Shown here one piece after another: positions 40,682 through 50,176 of a stretch of 63,572 nucleotides of DNA. The DNA comes from Flavobacterium sp. UBA5153 (lineage in GTDB: Bacteria; Bacteroidota; Bacteroidia; Flavobacteriales; Flavobacteriaceae), in the NCBI GenBank assembly GCA_002413745.1, contig DHXP01000049.1, forward strand, positions 1-63,572. Direction: 5' to 3'. Made by a program: the position numbers and the translations under genes. The notes beneath the pieces are model-generated. The model did not search any database. It saw only the letters and a program-made list of their open reading frames with translations, and was not told the DNA's origin. The first letter of the stretch is position 1; every line of letters begins with the position of its first letter.

Positions 40682-43009
40682 ATGAGATCCGTAAAATCGA
40701 TTTTATTTTTCACCTTTATTTGTTGCTTTACAACTATTGTATTTGCACAAAATATTACCGTAGATGACGCTAAAACAGCCCCAGAACTGGTCGAAAATGT
40801 GTTGGTAAACAGTTCTTGTGCCAATGTTTTAAATATCATGGTATCAGGAAATACCACAACGGGACAAAATAGTTATGGGTATTTTAATAATCAAGGCGGC
40901 AGTTTTCCTTTTAAGGAAGGCGTACTTTTGAGCACTTGGAGTAGTCAAAATTCTATAGGACCTTTTCGCAGTGATATTGGAGGAACGTCATCTTGGGCAG
41001 GGGATTCCGATTTAGAAAAGGCATTAGGTCTGGTTTTAAACTCAACTGAGAATGCAACGGCTTTAGAATTTGATTTCATACCTTTAACGAACTTTGTAAG
41101 TTTCGATTATTTATTTGCCTCCAATGAATATGTAGAAGATTTCCCATGTAACCATTCGGATGGATTTGCATTTCTAATAAAAGAAGGAAGTGCTGCTATT
41201 TATGAAAATTTAGCCTTAATTCCAGAAACAACGACAGCTGTTTCATCATATAATATTCATCCTGCAATATCTAGCTTTAAAGATTCCTATGGAAACCAAA
41301 TTGATGGCTGTTCAGCAAAAAATGAAACCTATTTTGGGTCATTAAATACCGCTATAACAAATACTAGTCCTATAAATTATAGTGGGCAAACTATAAAAAT
41401 GAAAGCTCAAAAGGCCGTTACGGCAGGAAAAACCTATCATGTAAAATTAGTTGTTGCTGATAGTGACAGCAAATACTGGAATTCAGCCGTTTTTCTGGAA
41501 GCAGGAAGTTTTATTGAAGAAATAAAATTAGTAACCGATAACCCGAATCCAATTTGTTTTGGAAACACAACAATAATTAAAACAGAACTTACAGATCCTA
41601 CTAATGTTTATAAGTGGTATAAGGAAGGGAACTTGATTCCTTGTTCCGACTCAAGCTGTGAAGTTTCTGATGCCGGTATTTACAAAGTTGAAGTGACTTT
41701 TGGTTCATCAACCTGCTCAATTAAAGGCGAAATAAAAATAGAATACACTCCAGAAATCGTACTATCAAACACAATACTAATACAATGTGATGATAATGGA
41801 GACGGAATAACCATTTTTGATTTGACCAAAGTAGACAACATCATAAAAAATAATGATTCGAGTTTAAGTCTAGCTGTGTACTATGAATCTTTAGTTGATG
41901 CTCAAAATAAAAAGAATCCCATTACGAATCCTGCAAATTATCAAAACACAACAACAAACCAGATGATTTTTGCAAGAGTTGAGAATACTTTTGGTTGTGC
42001 AAACTATGCGAAAGTTACACTTCAAATTTCAAAGAATAGCATAGCTCCACAAAATCCCGTTTCAACTTGTGACGGTGATGTTAACCAAGATGGCCTGTAC
42101 CATTTTGATTTAAATACACAAGTTACACCTCAGGTTTTGACTGGGTTAACTGCTGGATTAATTGTAGAATATTATTTAAATCCTAGCGATGCCGTTTCTC
42201 AAAAAAATCCTTTGCCAAACATTTTTAATAATACTACCGCAAATCGACAAATTATCTATGCTCGAATCGTAAACGGTCCAGATTGTTATGGAATTGTTCC
42301 CATTACACTTGTTGTAAATACATTTGACCCACCCAATTTTCAAGATGAAACGGCTGTTTTGTGTGATGGCTCTTCAACAAATTTAAGCGTTGCTTCCGGT
42401 TTTTCGAGTTATTTGTGGGATACTGGTGCTAATTCAAATACGATTGCAGTTACAACTCCAGGAAATCATTCAGTAACCGTTACTGATACAAATGGATGCA
42501 CAAAAACAAAAAAACTCGCTGTTACTGTTTCCGAAATTGCAACCATAACTGGGGCAACCATTAATGATTTTGCAGGAAACGAAAATTCAGTTTTAATACA
42601 ATATACCGGGGTGGGAAATTACGAATTTTCGCTTGACGGATCCTATTTTCAGGATAATCCTTTCTTTGATAGAATTGCGCCCGGAACCTATACCATTTAT
42701 GCACGAGATAAAAATGGTTGCGGATTGTCGATTCCGTATGTGATTTATGTTTTGGATTATCCCCGTTATTTTACTCCAAACGGTGATGGATATAATGATG
42801 TTTGGAGAATTAAAAATCTTGACTTATTCCCCAAAGCCACGATAACCCTTTTTGACCGCTACGGCAAATTACTGAAACAAATCAGCTCATCCGGTTCTGG
42901 CTGGAACGGAACATTCAACGGATATGAATTGCCAGCGGACGATTACTGGTTTAATTTAAACTTTGGTGACGGGAAAGTAATAAAAGACCATTTTTCATTA
43001 AAAAGATAG
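40682..43009 (+). CDS. Type IX secreted surface protein with choice-of-anchor L and type B sorting domain (775 aa)
   Basis: The Sec signal peptide (SILFFTFICCFTTIVFAQN) leads to a choice-of-anchor L-like domain (residues about 30-280; the NSYGYFNNQGGSFPFKEGVL region), Ig-like and repeated regions with CDDNGDG and CDGDVNQDG segments, and the C-terminal gliding-motility CHU_C type domain: YFTPNGDGYNDVWRI, TLFDRYGKLLKQI, GWNGTFNGYELPADDYWF, ending HFSLKR. Such domains direct export by the type IX system and attachment of the protein to the cell surface. Probably an adhesin. The next gene has the same ending and is 23 bases away. Confidence 0.92.
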   Translation: MRSVKSILFFTFICCFTTIVFAQNITVDDAKTAPELVENVLVNSSCANVLNIMVSGNTTTGQNSYGYFNNQGGSFPFKEGVLLSTWSSQNSIGPFRSDIGGTSSWAGDSDLEKALGLVLNSTENATALEFDFIPLTNFVSFDYLFASNEYVEDFPCNHSDGFAFLIKEGSAAIYENLALIPETTTAVSSYNIHPAISSFKDSYGNQIDGCSAKNETYFGSLNTAITNTSPINYSGQTIKMKAQKAVTAGKTYHVKLVVADSDSKYWNSAVFLEAGSFIEEIKLVTDNPNPICFGNTTIIKTELTDPTNVYKWYKEGNLIPCSDSSCEVSDAGIYKVEVTFGSSTCSIKGEIKIEYTPEIVLSNTILIQCDDNGDGITIFDLTKVDNIIKNNDSSLSLAVYYESLVDAQNKKNPITNPANYQNTTTNQMIFARVENTFGCANYAKVTLQISKNSIAPQNPVSTCDGDVNQDGLYHFDLNTQVTPQVLTGLTAGLIVEYYLNPSDAVSQKNPLPNIFNNTTANRQIIYARIVNGPDCYGIVPITLVVNTFDPPNFQDETAVLCDGSSTNLSVASGFSSYLWDTGANSNTIAVTTPGNHSVTVTDTNGCTKTKKLAVTVSEIATITGATINDFAGNENSVLIQYTGVGNYEFSLDGSYFQDNPFFDRIAPGTYTIYARDKNGCGLSIPYVIYVLDYPRYFTPNGDGYNDVWRIKNLDLFPKATITLFDRYGKLLKQISSSGSGWNGTFNGYELPADDYWFNLNFGDGKVIKDHFSLKR

Positions 43010-43032
43010 ACATATTTTATTATTTTTATCCA

Positions 43033-46000
43033 ATGAAAAAAGCGGCATTCCTTTTCTTTATTTTCGTATCCATAAGTTGTTTTGCCCAATTTAGCAAAAC
43101 ACATTATATACCGCCGTTAACATGTGCCACCAATTTAGCCGGTGATCATTATTTATACATCTCAACTCCGAGTATCAAAGACGTTAATTTCAAAATTATT
43201 GAAATTGGCGGAAGCATTATAAACAAAGTGGTTAACAACAGCAACCCAGTTGTGTATCCTATTGATCAAGGAGACAATACACAATTATTTACCCCTAAAA
43301 CAAATATTGGAAAAGTAAGTAATAAAGGATATGTAATAGAGGCCGACGATTTAGTTTATGTAAGTGTAAGAGTAAATTCAGGTTATAACTCGCAAAACAA
43401 CACTTACGTTCATGCCGGAGGACTTGTTTCAAAAGGAAATAGTGCCCTTGGTACAGCATTCAGATTAGGCGCCATGCTAAATCCGCTTTATGATACCTCG
43501 CTATTAAATTTCGCTTCCATTTTATCAACAGAGAACGGCACGAAAGTTACTATTTCTAATATTCCAAACGGCACAATACTTTCAAACGGCACAATTGTTA
43601 ATGGGACAATAATTGTTACTTTAAACAAGAATGAAAGCTATGTTTTGGCTTTTGTAAACTATACTAATTCTGTTTCTAACAGTTCCAAGATGATTGGTGC
43701 TTTGGTCGAATCGGACAAACCAGTAGTAGTGAATTCAGGTTCATTTGGAGGAAGCAATAGTTCAACTGTTAATACTCAGGGTAATCCAAATGGAAGGGAT
43801 GTTGGTTTTGATCAAATAGTTCCTTTTGAAAAAACAGGAAAGGAATACATTTTTGTAAAAGGAAAGGGAACAGATGAGTTGGAACGCGTTTTATTGATTG
43901 CCCATAAAGCCAATACTATCATTTATTTAAATGGTAGTTCAAGCCCCTTTACTACTCTGATTAATGCAGGAGATTATGTCCCTATTGATGGAAGTCAATT
44001 TAACAATGGTAATTTATATGTTACTACCTCCGAAAATGTATTTGCTTATCAAAGTATAGGTGGTATCGCGTCACCTGCCAATCAAAATTTGTTTTTTGTT
44101 CCCCCATTAAATTGTGCCACGCCAAATACTGTTGATAATATTCCATATATAGATAAAATAGGTGGTGTATCCTATAGTGGAACTCTAAACATAGTCACCG
44201 AAACAGGAGCTACAGTTCTAATAAACGGCAGTCCTATCGGAATTTCGCCAGTTACCATAACAGTTCCAAATACATCAACCACAACTTACGAAAGATATAC
44301 CGTAACTGGTCTATCAGGCAATGTTTCAGTAAAATCTACCAAACAAGTTTATGTTTCTTACTTTGGAACAAATAATGCTGCAACTTATGGCGGTTATTAT
44401 TCCGGTTTTGACACAAAACCCGAAATTACATCCGAAATAAACATTGGTGCTTCTTCCTCTTGTATTCCTAATGTGGTTTTGAAAGTAAATTCAATAACTG
44501 CTTATGATACCTTTGAATGGTTTTTTAACGATGTTAAAGCTCCCGGCATTTCAAACCAAAACACTTACGCCCCGACTCAACCAGGTTTCTACCAAGTAAA
44601 AGGAAGTATAACTGGTTGTAGTTCGATGCTTTCAGATAAAATTCCGGTTAGTAGTTGCTCAACCGATATAGATAATGATTCAGTAAATGATAATATTGAT
44701 TTAGACAACGACAATGATGGAATTACCAATTGTACCGAATCGTATGGCAACCAAAATATCGATGTTTCAAATGCTGCCGTAGGAACTATAGCTATAGGTG
44801 GTTATTCCAATTCCTTTACGGGAGTAATTACAGCTACTGGAGGAACATTTACAGGAAGTACCGATGGCAGTTTTATTACGGAAGTTCCAGCCGGAAAAGG
44901 AAATAGTGTAACTTACAAAATGGATTTTGACAAACCCATAAGTTTAGGACTTGAATATATCACCACAGCAAACACAACCGATCTATTAAATGCCGATGCC
45001 GAATATGTCGTCAATTCTGATATTGATAAAACCATAACTGTACTTAATCCTGACAATCAACTTTTGATTGACACCAATTATGATGGCGTTTATGAAAGTG
45101 GCGTTACCCAATTTTCTTCCTTTGAAATACGGTTTAGATTAAATAGCACTACTCCTTTGGCAGCCGGAACAGGAACCTTCAAGTTTTTAACGTACTTGAC
45201 GAATTCGATAAGTTTCACCCATAAAAATCTATCCGACAGTGCTCCAAATAAATCGACATTAAAGTTCTTTGCTGTTTGCGTCCCAAAAGATTCTGATGGC
45301 GACGGTGTTGCTGACCAATTGGATTTAGATAGCGACAATGACGGAATTCCCGATAATGTAGAAGCCCAAGGTAAAAAATTTATTCCATTTTCGAATAAAG
45401 ACCTAAATAAAGATGGATTAGACGATGCTTATGGAACAGGAATTAATCCGGTTGATTCTGATACGGATGGCGTTCTGGATTATTTGGATTTGGATAGCGA
45501 TAATGACGGAATTTACGATTTGGTAGAATCTGGAAGTAGCGCAACAGATGCTAACAATAATGGTATTATTGATGGAAATGCTTTTGGAACAAACGGTCTT
45601 TCTGATTCTCTTGAAACACCAACAGATTCCGGGGTTCTTAAATATTCTGTTTCAGATACTGATGGCGATGGTATTAAAAATTATATAGATCTTGACAGTG
45701 ATAATGATGGCTGTAACGACGTCGTTGAAGCCGGTTTTACGGATTCCAATGGCGATGGTTTGTTAGGAAACATTGCCCCTCCAACTGTCAATGGATTGGG
45801 AATTGTAACAAGCGGAAATGTTTATAAAGCGCTTCCAAATAATAATTATATAATTGCTGCCCCAATTAGTATAACCAGCCAACCCGTGGTTTCACCAACC
45901 TGCGAATTGCAAAATGCCACAATTACATTAGTAGATAATGGAGGAAACACTTATCAATGGCAAATTTTTGCTGCTGGAAGTTGGAATGATCTTGCTAATG

Positions 46001-48105
46001 ATGATGCAACTTATGCCGGAACCAAAACAAATACTTTGTCAATAACAAGTGTGAAAAATGCCATGAATGGTTACAAATACCGTGTTCAATTGAACAAAAC
46101 GGGGAATTCTTGCGGTTTGCCTTCAGCCGAAACCGCATTAACCGTTTATGCTTTACCAGTAGTCAACAACGTGACCATTATTCAATGCGATGATGATGCC
46201 GATGGAATTACTCAAATAAATTTAAAAAACCAAAATAGTAACATTTCATTAAATTATAAATTAGAAACTTTTAAATATTATACTTCAAAAATTGGAGCCA
46301 CAAAAGATAGTGTAGCTGATTTTATTCAAAATGATTCAACCTATGTAACCGCAAGCAAAAGTATTTGGTCAAGAATCATTAATAAAAATGGTTGTTATAG
46401 TATTGCAGAAGTTAAAATTATGATTTCTGCTCCAAAAGTATCACCCAAATTACAAGTATTTCCACCCGTATGTGATGATAATTTGGATATAAATGGTATT
46501 AATAATGCCAATAACAATAAAAGAGATGGTATTGCAACATTCGATTTTAGTGGAGCAACAGCCAATTTAGGGTTACCTTTTGGGTATTCTGTAACTTATT
46601 ATCGGAAAAAAGAAGATGCAGAATCCGAATTAAATCCTATTTTAGATCCGAGCCATTACAGAAACATTGGTTATCCAAGTTCGCAAGATATTTGGGGAAG
46701 AGTTAATAGTCCGATAGATAATTCTTGTTTTGGACTCGGACATTATGTTACAGTAAACGTTGAAAAATTACCTTTTGCTAATCCCGTTACAATTCCTAGA
46801 CAATGCGATGACAATCAAGATGGGATTTTTACTTTCAACACGTCAAATTTAGAAACAACTTTATTAGGAACTAATCAAACATTTCCAGTTACTGTGACCT
46901 ATTTTGATGCTGCAAATAGTCCTTTGAAAGATGCTAATGGAATTTTGATTACAAGTCCTTTTCCTGCAACATTTACAACGAAATCCCAAACCATAAAAGC
47001 TGTCGTGACTAATAATTCGGCATTAAAGTGTTTTGATGAAACACTTATTGTATTTACAGTCGATGATTTGCCGGAAGCATTTCCAATTCCAGTAAATTTA
47101 ACAACAGTTTGCGATGATGAAATAAATCCTTTAAACCAAGATGGCAAATTCGCTTTTGACACCTCTACATTCGAAGCAACAATTTTAGGAGGACAAACAG
47201 GAATGACGGTTAAATACTTTGACAATAATGGAAATCCATTATCAAGTCCGTTACCAAATCCATTTATTACAGGGACACAAAATATCACAGTTATTGTAGA
47301 AAATCCAATAAACACAAGCTGTTCTGCAAAAGTAATTTTACCATTCACGGTAAATCCATTACCAAATATCAACTTGAATACAAATGGAAGCGAAAATGAA
47401 TTAGTCTGTTCCAATCTTCCTGCCTTTTTTGTAAAACTCGATTCAGGAATTCAAGACGGCTCTCCTGCAAATAATTACACTTATGTTTGGTCAAAAGATG
47501 GAACTGTTTTACCTGGCGAAAAGGCGCCAACATTAGATGTAAACGCTGAAGGAATTTATACTGTTGAAGTAATTACTCTTTCCGGTTGCAGCAGAATTCG
47601 AACCATAAAAGTTACCGCCTCGGATGTGGCACATATTGAAAACATTGTTATTGTTGATTTAACCGATGTAAATTCGGTAACCGTAAATGTTAGCGGCCAA
47701 GGTAAATATGAATATAGTTTAGACGAACCTTACGGTTCTTTTCAGTTATCCAATTTCTTTGATAATGTGCCAGCTGGAATTCACGAAGTATTTATTAATG
47801 ATATAAATGGATGTGGCACAGTAAGTAAAACCATTTCAATAATTGGTGTTCCAAAATATTTTACCCCGAATGGTGACGGATATAATGATTATTGGAATGT
47901 AAAAGGAGTGAATGCCAGTTTCAATTCAAATTCGACTATTTACATTTTTGACCGATACGGAAAACTACTTAAACAAATAGTTCCTTCAAGTCAAGGTTGG
48001 GACGGCACCTTCAACGGCACACCTTTACCATCTGATGATTATTGGTACACGGTAAAATTAGAGGATGGAAGAGAAGTCAAGGGGCATTTTAGTTTGAAAC
48101 GATAA
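43033..48105 (+). CDS. Giant type IX secreted protein with IgGFc-binding-like and thrombospondin-3-type repeats (1690 aa)
   Basis: Signal peptide KKAAFLFFIFVSISCFAQFS. Residues about 130-440 resemble the IgGFc-binding N-terminal region (SDKPVVVNSGSFGG, VFAYQSIGGIASP). Around residues 545-570 and 750-920 come calcium-binding type 3 thrombospondin repeats (DSDGDGVADQLDLDSDNDGI and similar). Several CDD-type segments (VCDDNLDINGI, QCDDNQDGIF, VCDDEINPL) recur from 1050 to 1400. The C-terminus is the CHU_C type B sorting domain (YFTPNGDGYNDYWNV, IFDRYGKLLKQI, HFSLKR). A cell-surface adhesin is likely. A bidirectional terminator follows. Confidence 0.92.
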   Translation: MKKAAFLFFIFVSISCFAQFSKTHYIPPLTCATNLAGDHYLYISTPSIKDVNFKIIEIGGSIINKVVNNSNPVVYPIDQGDNTQLFTPKTNIGKVSNKGYVIEADDLVYVSVRVNSGYNSQNNTYVHAGGLVSKGNSALGTAFRLGAMLNPLYDTSLLNFASILSTENGTKVTISNIPNGTILSNGTIVNGTIIVTLNKNESYVLAFVNYTNSVSNSSKMIGALVESDKPVVVNSGSFGGSNSSTVNTQGNPNGRDVGFDQIVPFEKTGKEYIFVKGKGTDELERVLLIAHKANTIIYLNGSSSPFTTLINAGDYVPIDGSQFNNGNLYVTTSENVFAYQSIGGIASPANQNLFFVPPLNCATPNTVDNIPYIDKIGGVSYSGTLNIVTETGATVLINGSPIGISPVTITVPNTSTTTYERYTVTGLSGNVSVKSTKQVYVSYFGTNNAATYGGYYSGFDTKPEITSEINIGASSSCIPNVVLKVNSITAYDTFEWFFNDVKAPGISNQNTYAPTQPGFYQVKGSITGCSSMLSDKIPVSSCSTDIDNDSVNDNIDLDNDNDGITNCTESYGNQNIDVSNAAVGTIAIGGYSNSFTGVITATGGTFTGSTDGSFITEVPAGKGNSVTYKMDFDKPISLGLEYITTANTTDLLNADAEYVVNSDIDKTITVLNPDNQLLIDTNYDGVYESGVTQFSSFEIRFRLNSTTPLAAGTGTFKFLTYLTNSISFTHKNLSDSAPNKSTLKFFAVCVPKDSDGDGVADQLDLDSDNDGIPDNVEAQGKKFIPFSNKDLNKDGLDDAYGTGINPVDSDTDGVLDYLDLDSDNDGIYDLVESGSSATDANNNGIIDGNAFGTNGLSDSLETPTDSGVLKYSVSDTDGDGIKNYIDLDSDNDGCNDVVEAGFTDSNGDGLLGNIAPPTVNGLGIVTSGNVYKALPNNNYIIAAPISITSQPVVSPTCELQNATITLVDNGGNTYQWQIFAAGSWNDLANDDATYAGTKTNTLSITSVKNAMNGYKYRVQLNKTGNSCGLPSAETALTVYALPVVNNVTIIQCDDDADGITQINLKNQNSNISLNYKLETFKYYTSKIGATKDSVADFIQNDSTYVTASKSIWSRIINKNGCYSIAEVKIMISAPKVSPKLQVFPPVCDDNLDINGINNANNNKRDGIATFDFSGATANLGLPFGYSVTYYRKKEDAESELNPILDPSHYRNIGYPSSQDIWGRVNSPIDNSCFGLGHYVTVNVEKLPFANPVTIPRQCDDNQDGIFTFNTSNLETTLLGTNQTFPVTVTYFDAANSPLKDANGILITSPFPATFTTKSQTIKAVVTNNSALKCFDETLIVFTVDDLPEAFPIPVNLTTVCDDEINPLNQDGKFAFDTSTFEATILGGQTGMTVKYFDNNGNPLSSPLPNPFITGTQNITVIVENPINTSCSAKVILPFTVNPLPNINLNTNGSENELVCSNLPAFFVKLDSGIQDGSPANNYTYVWSKDGTVLPGEKAPTLDVNAEGIYTVEVITLSGCSRIRTIKVTASDVAHIENIVIVDLTDVNSVTVNVSGQGKYEYSLDEPYGSFQLSNFFDNVPAGIHEVFINDINGCGTVSKTISIIGVPKYFTPNGDGYNDYWNVKGVNASFNSNSTIYIFDRYGKLLKQIVPSSQGWDGTFNGTPLPSDDYWYTVKLEDGREVKGHFSLKR

Positions 48106-48175
48106 ATTAGAATCTAATTATAAATGAAAGAAAAAAATTTCGAATCTTATTTGATAAAAAAAGTAAAACGCATAA

Positions 48176-48208
48176 AAAAAGCCATTCGAAAGAATGGCTT
48201 TTTATTTT
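48176..48208. terminator. Bidirectional terminator between convergent genes
   Basis: AAAAAGCCATTC and GAATGGCTTTTT pair around GAAA, with A/T runs on both sides, between the giant secreted protein gene and typA. Confidence 0.9.
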
Positions 48209-48219
48209 AAGATATAAAA

Positions 48220-50016
48220 TTAGATTTTAAATCTTTTTCTATCAGTTTCTGTCAAATATATTTTTCTCAAACGAATAGATTTTGGAGTTACCTCAACATA
48301 TTCATCTTTTTGAATGTACTCCAAAGCTTCTTCTAGTGAGAAAATAATAGGAGGGATAATCCTTGCTTTTTCATCATTCCCAGAGGAACGAACATTAGAT
48401 TGTTTTTTCATTTTAGTCACATTCACGCACATATCATCGCTACGGGAATTTTCTCCAATTACTTGACCTTCGTAAATTTCATCATTAGGACTAACGAAGA
48501 ATTTACCACGATCTTGTAATTTATCGATAGAATAAGGAATCGCTTTTCCGTTTTCCATAGAGATTAACGAACCGTTGTTACGTCCAGGAATTTCTCCTTT
48601 GAAAGGCTCATATCCTATGAAACGGTGTGACATAATAGCCTCGCCAGCTGTAGCAGTAAGCAATTGATTACGCAATCCGATAATTCCACGAGATGGAATA
48701 TTGAATTTTATAATCATACGCTCTCCTTTACCTTCCATACTCAACATTTCACCTTTACGAATAGAAACAAATTCTACTGCTCTACCAGAAAGTGTTTCTG
48801 GTAAATCGATTGTCAATTCCTCAATCGGTTCACATTTTTTACCGTCAATTTCTTTGATGATAACTTGTGGTTGACCAATCTGTAACTCATACCCTTCTCT
48901 TCTCATTGTTTCAATAAGAACAGACAAGTGAAGTACTCCACGACCAAAAACCATAAACTTATCTGCTGAATCAGTTTCACCCAACTTCATTGCTAAGTTT
49001 TTTTCCAATTCTTTATTCAATCTATCTCTAATATGACGAGAAGTTACAAATTTACCCTCTTTACCAAAGAAAGGAGAGTCATTAATAGTAAACAACATAC
49101 TCATTGTTGGCTCATCAATTGCAATAGTTTTTAATGCCTCAGGATTATCAAAACAAGCGATGGTATCACCAATTTCAAAACCTTCAACTCCAATTATTGC
49201 ACAAATATCTCCAGCAATTACTTCTTGTACTTTTTTACGACCAAGACCTTCAAAAGTATGTAATTCCTTAATTCTTGATTTCATTATTTTTCCGTCTCTT
49301 TTTACCAAAGAAATCGGCATTCCTTCTTTCAAAACACCTCTTTCAAGACGACCAATGGCGATACGACCTGTAAATGCAGAGAAATCTAATGATGTAATCA
49401 ACATTTGTGGTGTTCCTTCAGAAACTTTTGGAGCTGGAACGTGAGCTAATACCATATCTAATAATGGCTCGATATTTTCGGTGATGACGTTAAAATCATC
49501 GGACATCCAGTTATTTTTGGCAGAACCATAAACAGTTGGAAAATCCAATTGCCATTCTTCAGCACCTAATTCGTACATTAAATCGAAAACTTTTTCGTGT
49601 ACTTCTTCAGGAGTACAGTTTTCTTTATCAACTTTATTAATAACCACACAAGGTTTTAATCCTAAGTCGATGGCTTTTTGCAACACAAAACGAGTTTGTG
49701 GCATTGGCCCTTCAAAAGCATCCACAAGAAGACAAACGCCGTCTGCCATATTTAGAACACGTTCTACTTCACCACCAAAATCAGCGTGACCAGGAGTGTC
49801 GATTATGTTTATCTTTGTTCCTTTATATACTACAGAAACATTTTTAGAAGTAATGGTAATACCCCTTTCGCGCTCCAAGTCATTGTTATCAAGAATTAAA
49901 TCTCCAGCATTCTGGTTGTCACGAAATAAATGACAATGATACATAATTTTATCAACCAAAGTAGTTTTACCGTGATCGACGTGGGCAATAATTGCAATGT
50001 TTCTAATAGCTTCCAT
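48220..50016 (-). CDS. typA: Ribosome-associated translational GTPase TypA/BipA (598 aa)
   Basis: An EF-G-like GTPase that acts in ribosome assembly and adaptation to stress or cold. G1 is AHVDHGKTTLVDK, G3 is DTPGHADFGGEVERVL and G4 NKVDKENC, all intact. The characteristic TypA C-terminal domain is present (GEAIMSHRFIGYEPFKG, ISMENGKAIPYSIDKLQDRG). The ATG at 50016 is chosen since the promoter TACCTTTG lies at 50043-50036, so an upstream ATG at 50046 would lie outside the message. Length normal. Confidence 0.96.
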   Translation of the reverse strand: MEAIRNIAIIAHVDHGKTTLVDKIMYHCHLFRDNQNAGDLILDNNDLERERGITITSKNVSVVYKGTKINIIDTPGHADFGGEVERVLNMADGVCLLVDAFEGPMPQTRFVLQKAIDLGLKPCVVINKVDKENCTPEEVHEKVFDLMYELGAEEWQLDFPTVYGSAKNNWMSDDFNVITENIEPLLDMVLAHVPAPKVSEGTPQMLITSLDFSAFTGRIAIGRLERGVLKEGMPISLVKRDGKIMKSRIKELHTFEGLGRKKVQEVIAGDICAIIGVEGFEIGDTIACFDNPEALKTIAIDEPTMSMLFTINDSPFFGKEGKFVTSRHIRDRLNKELEKNLAMKLGETDSADKFMVFGRGVLHLSVLIETMRREGYELQIGQPQVIIKEIDGKKCEPIEELTIDLPETLSGRAVEFVSIRKGEMLSMEGKGERMIIKFNIPSRGIIGLRNQLLTATAGEAIMSHRFIGYEPFKGEIPGRNNGSLISMENGKAIPYSIDKLQDRGKFFVSPNDEIYEGQVIGENSRSDDMCVNVTKMKKQSNVRSSGNDEKARIIPPIIFSLEEALEYIQKDEYVEVTPKSIRLRKIYLTETDRKRFKI

Positions 50017-50035
50017 CTGTATTTTTTTGAGGTTG

Positions 50036-50043
50036 CAAAGGTA
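50036..50043 (-). promoter_or_regulatory. typA core promoter (TACCTTTG)
   Basis: A TAnnTTTG match on the minus strand, 20 bases before the ATG at 50016. Confidence 0.65.
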
Positions 50044-50164
50044 CACTTTATTTTCATATAAAAAATCTTTCTATAATAGTTTACATTTTGTTAACTATTA
50101 TTGTTAAAAAATAAACATCATAAAATAAGTTTTTAACGATGTTTAATAATTAAGTATAATTATT

Positions 50165-50172
50165 TATATTTG
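50165..50172 (+). promoter_or_regulatory. Core promoter (TATATTTG) of the second PAS kinase gene
   Basis: A TAnnTTTG match ending five bases before the ATG at 50177, implying a leaderless or nearly leaderless message. Confidence 0.55.
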
Positions 50173-50176
50173 AATA

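Noticed and set aside
46899-47414. 171-codon antisense frame in the giant secreted protein gene
   Set aside because: No family features; the plus-strand protein is continuous through it with recurring repeat segments.
50017-50046. Upstream ATG for typA
   Set aside because: It is at or before the likely transcription start set by TACCTTTG at 50043-50036.
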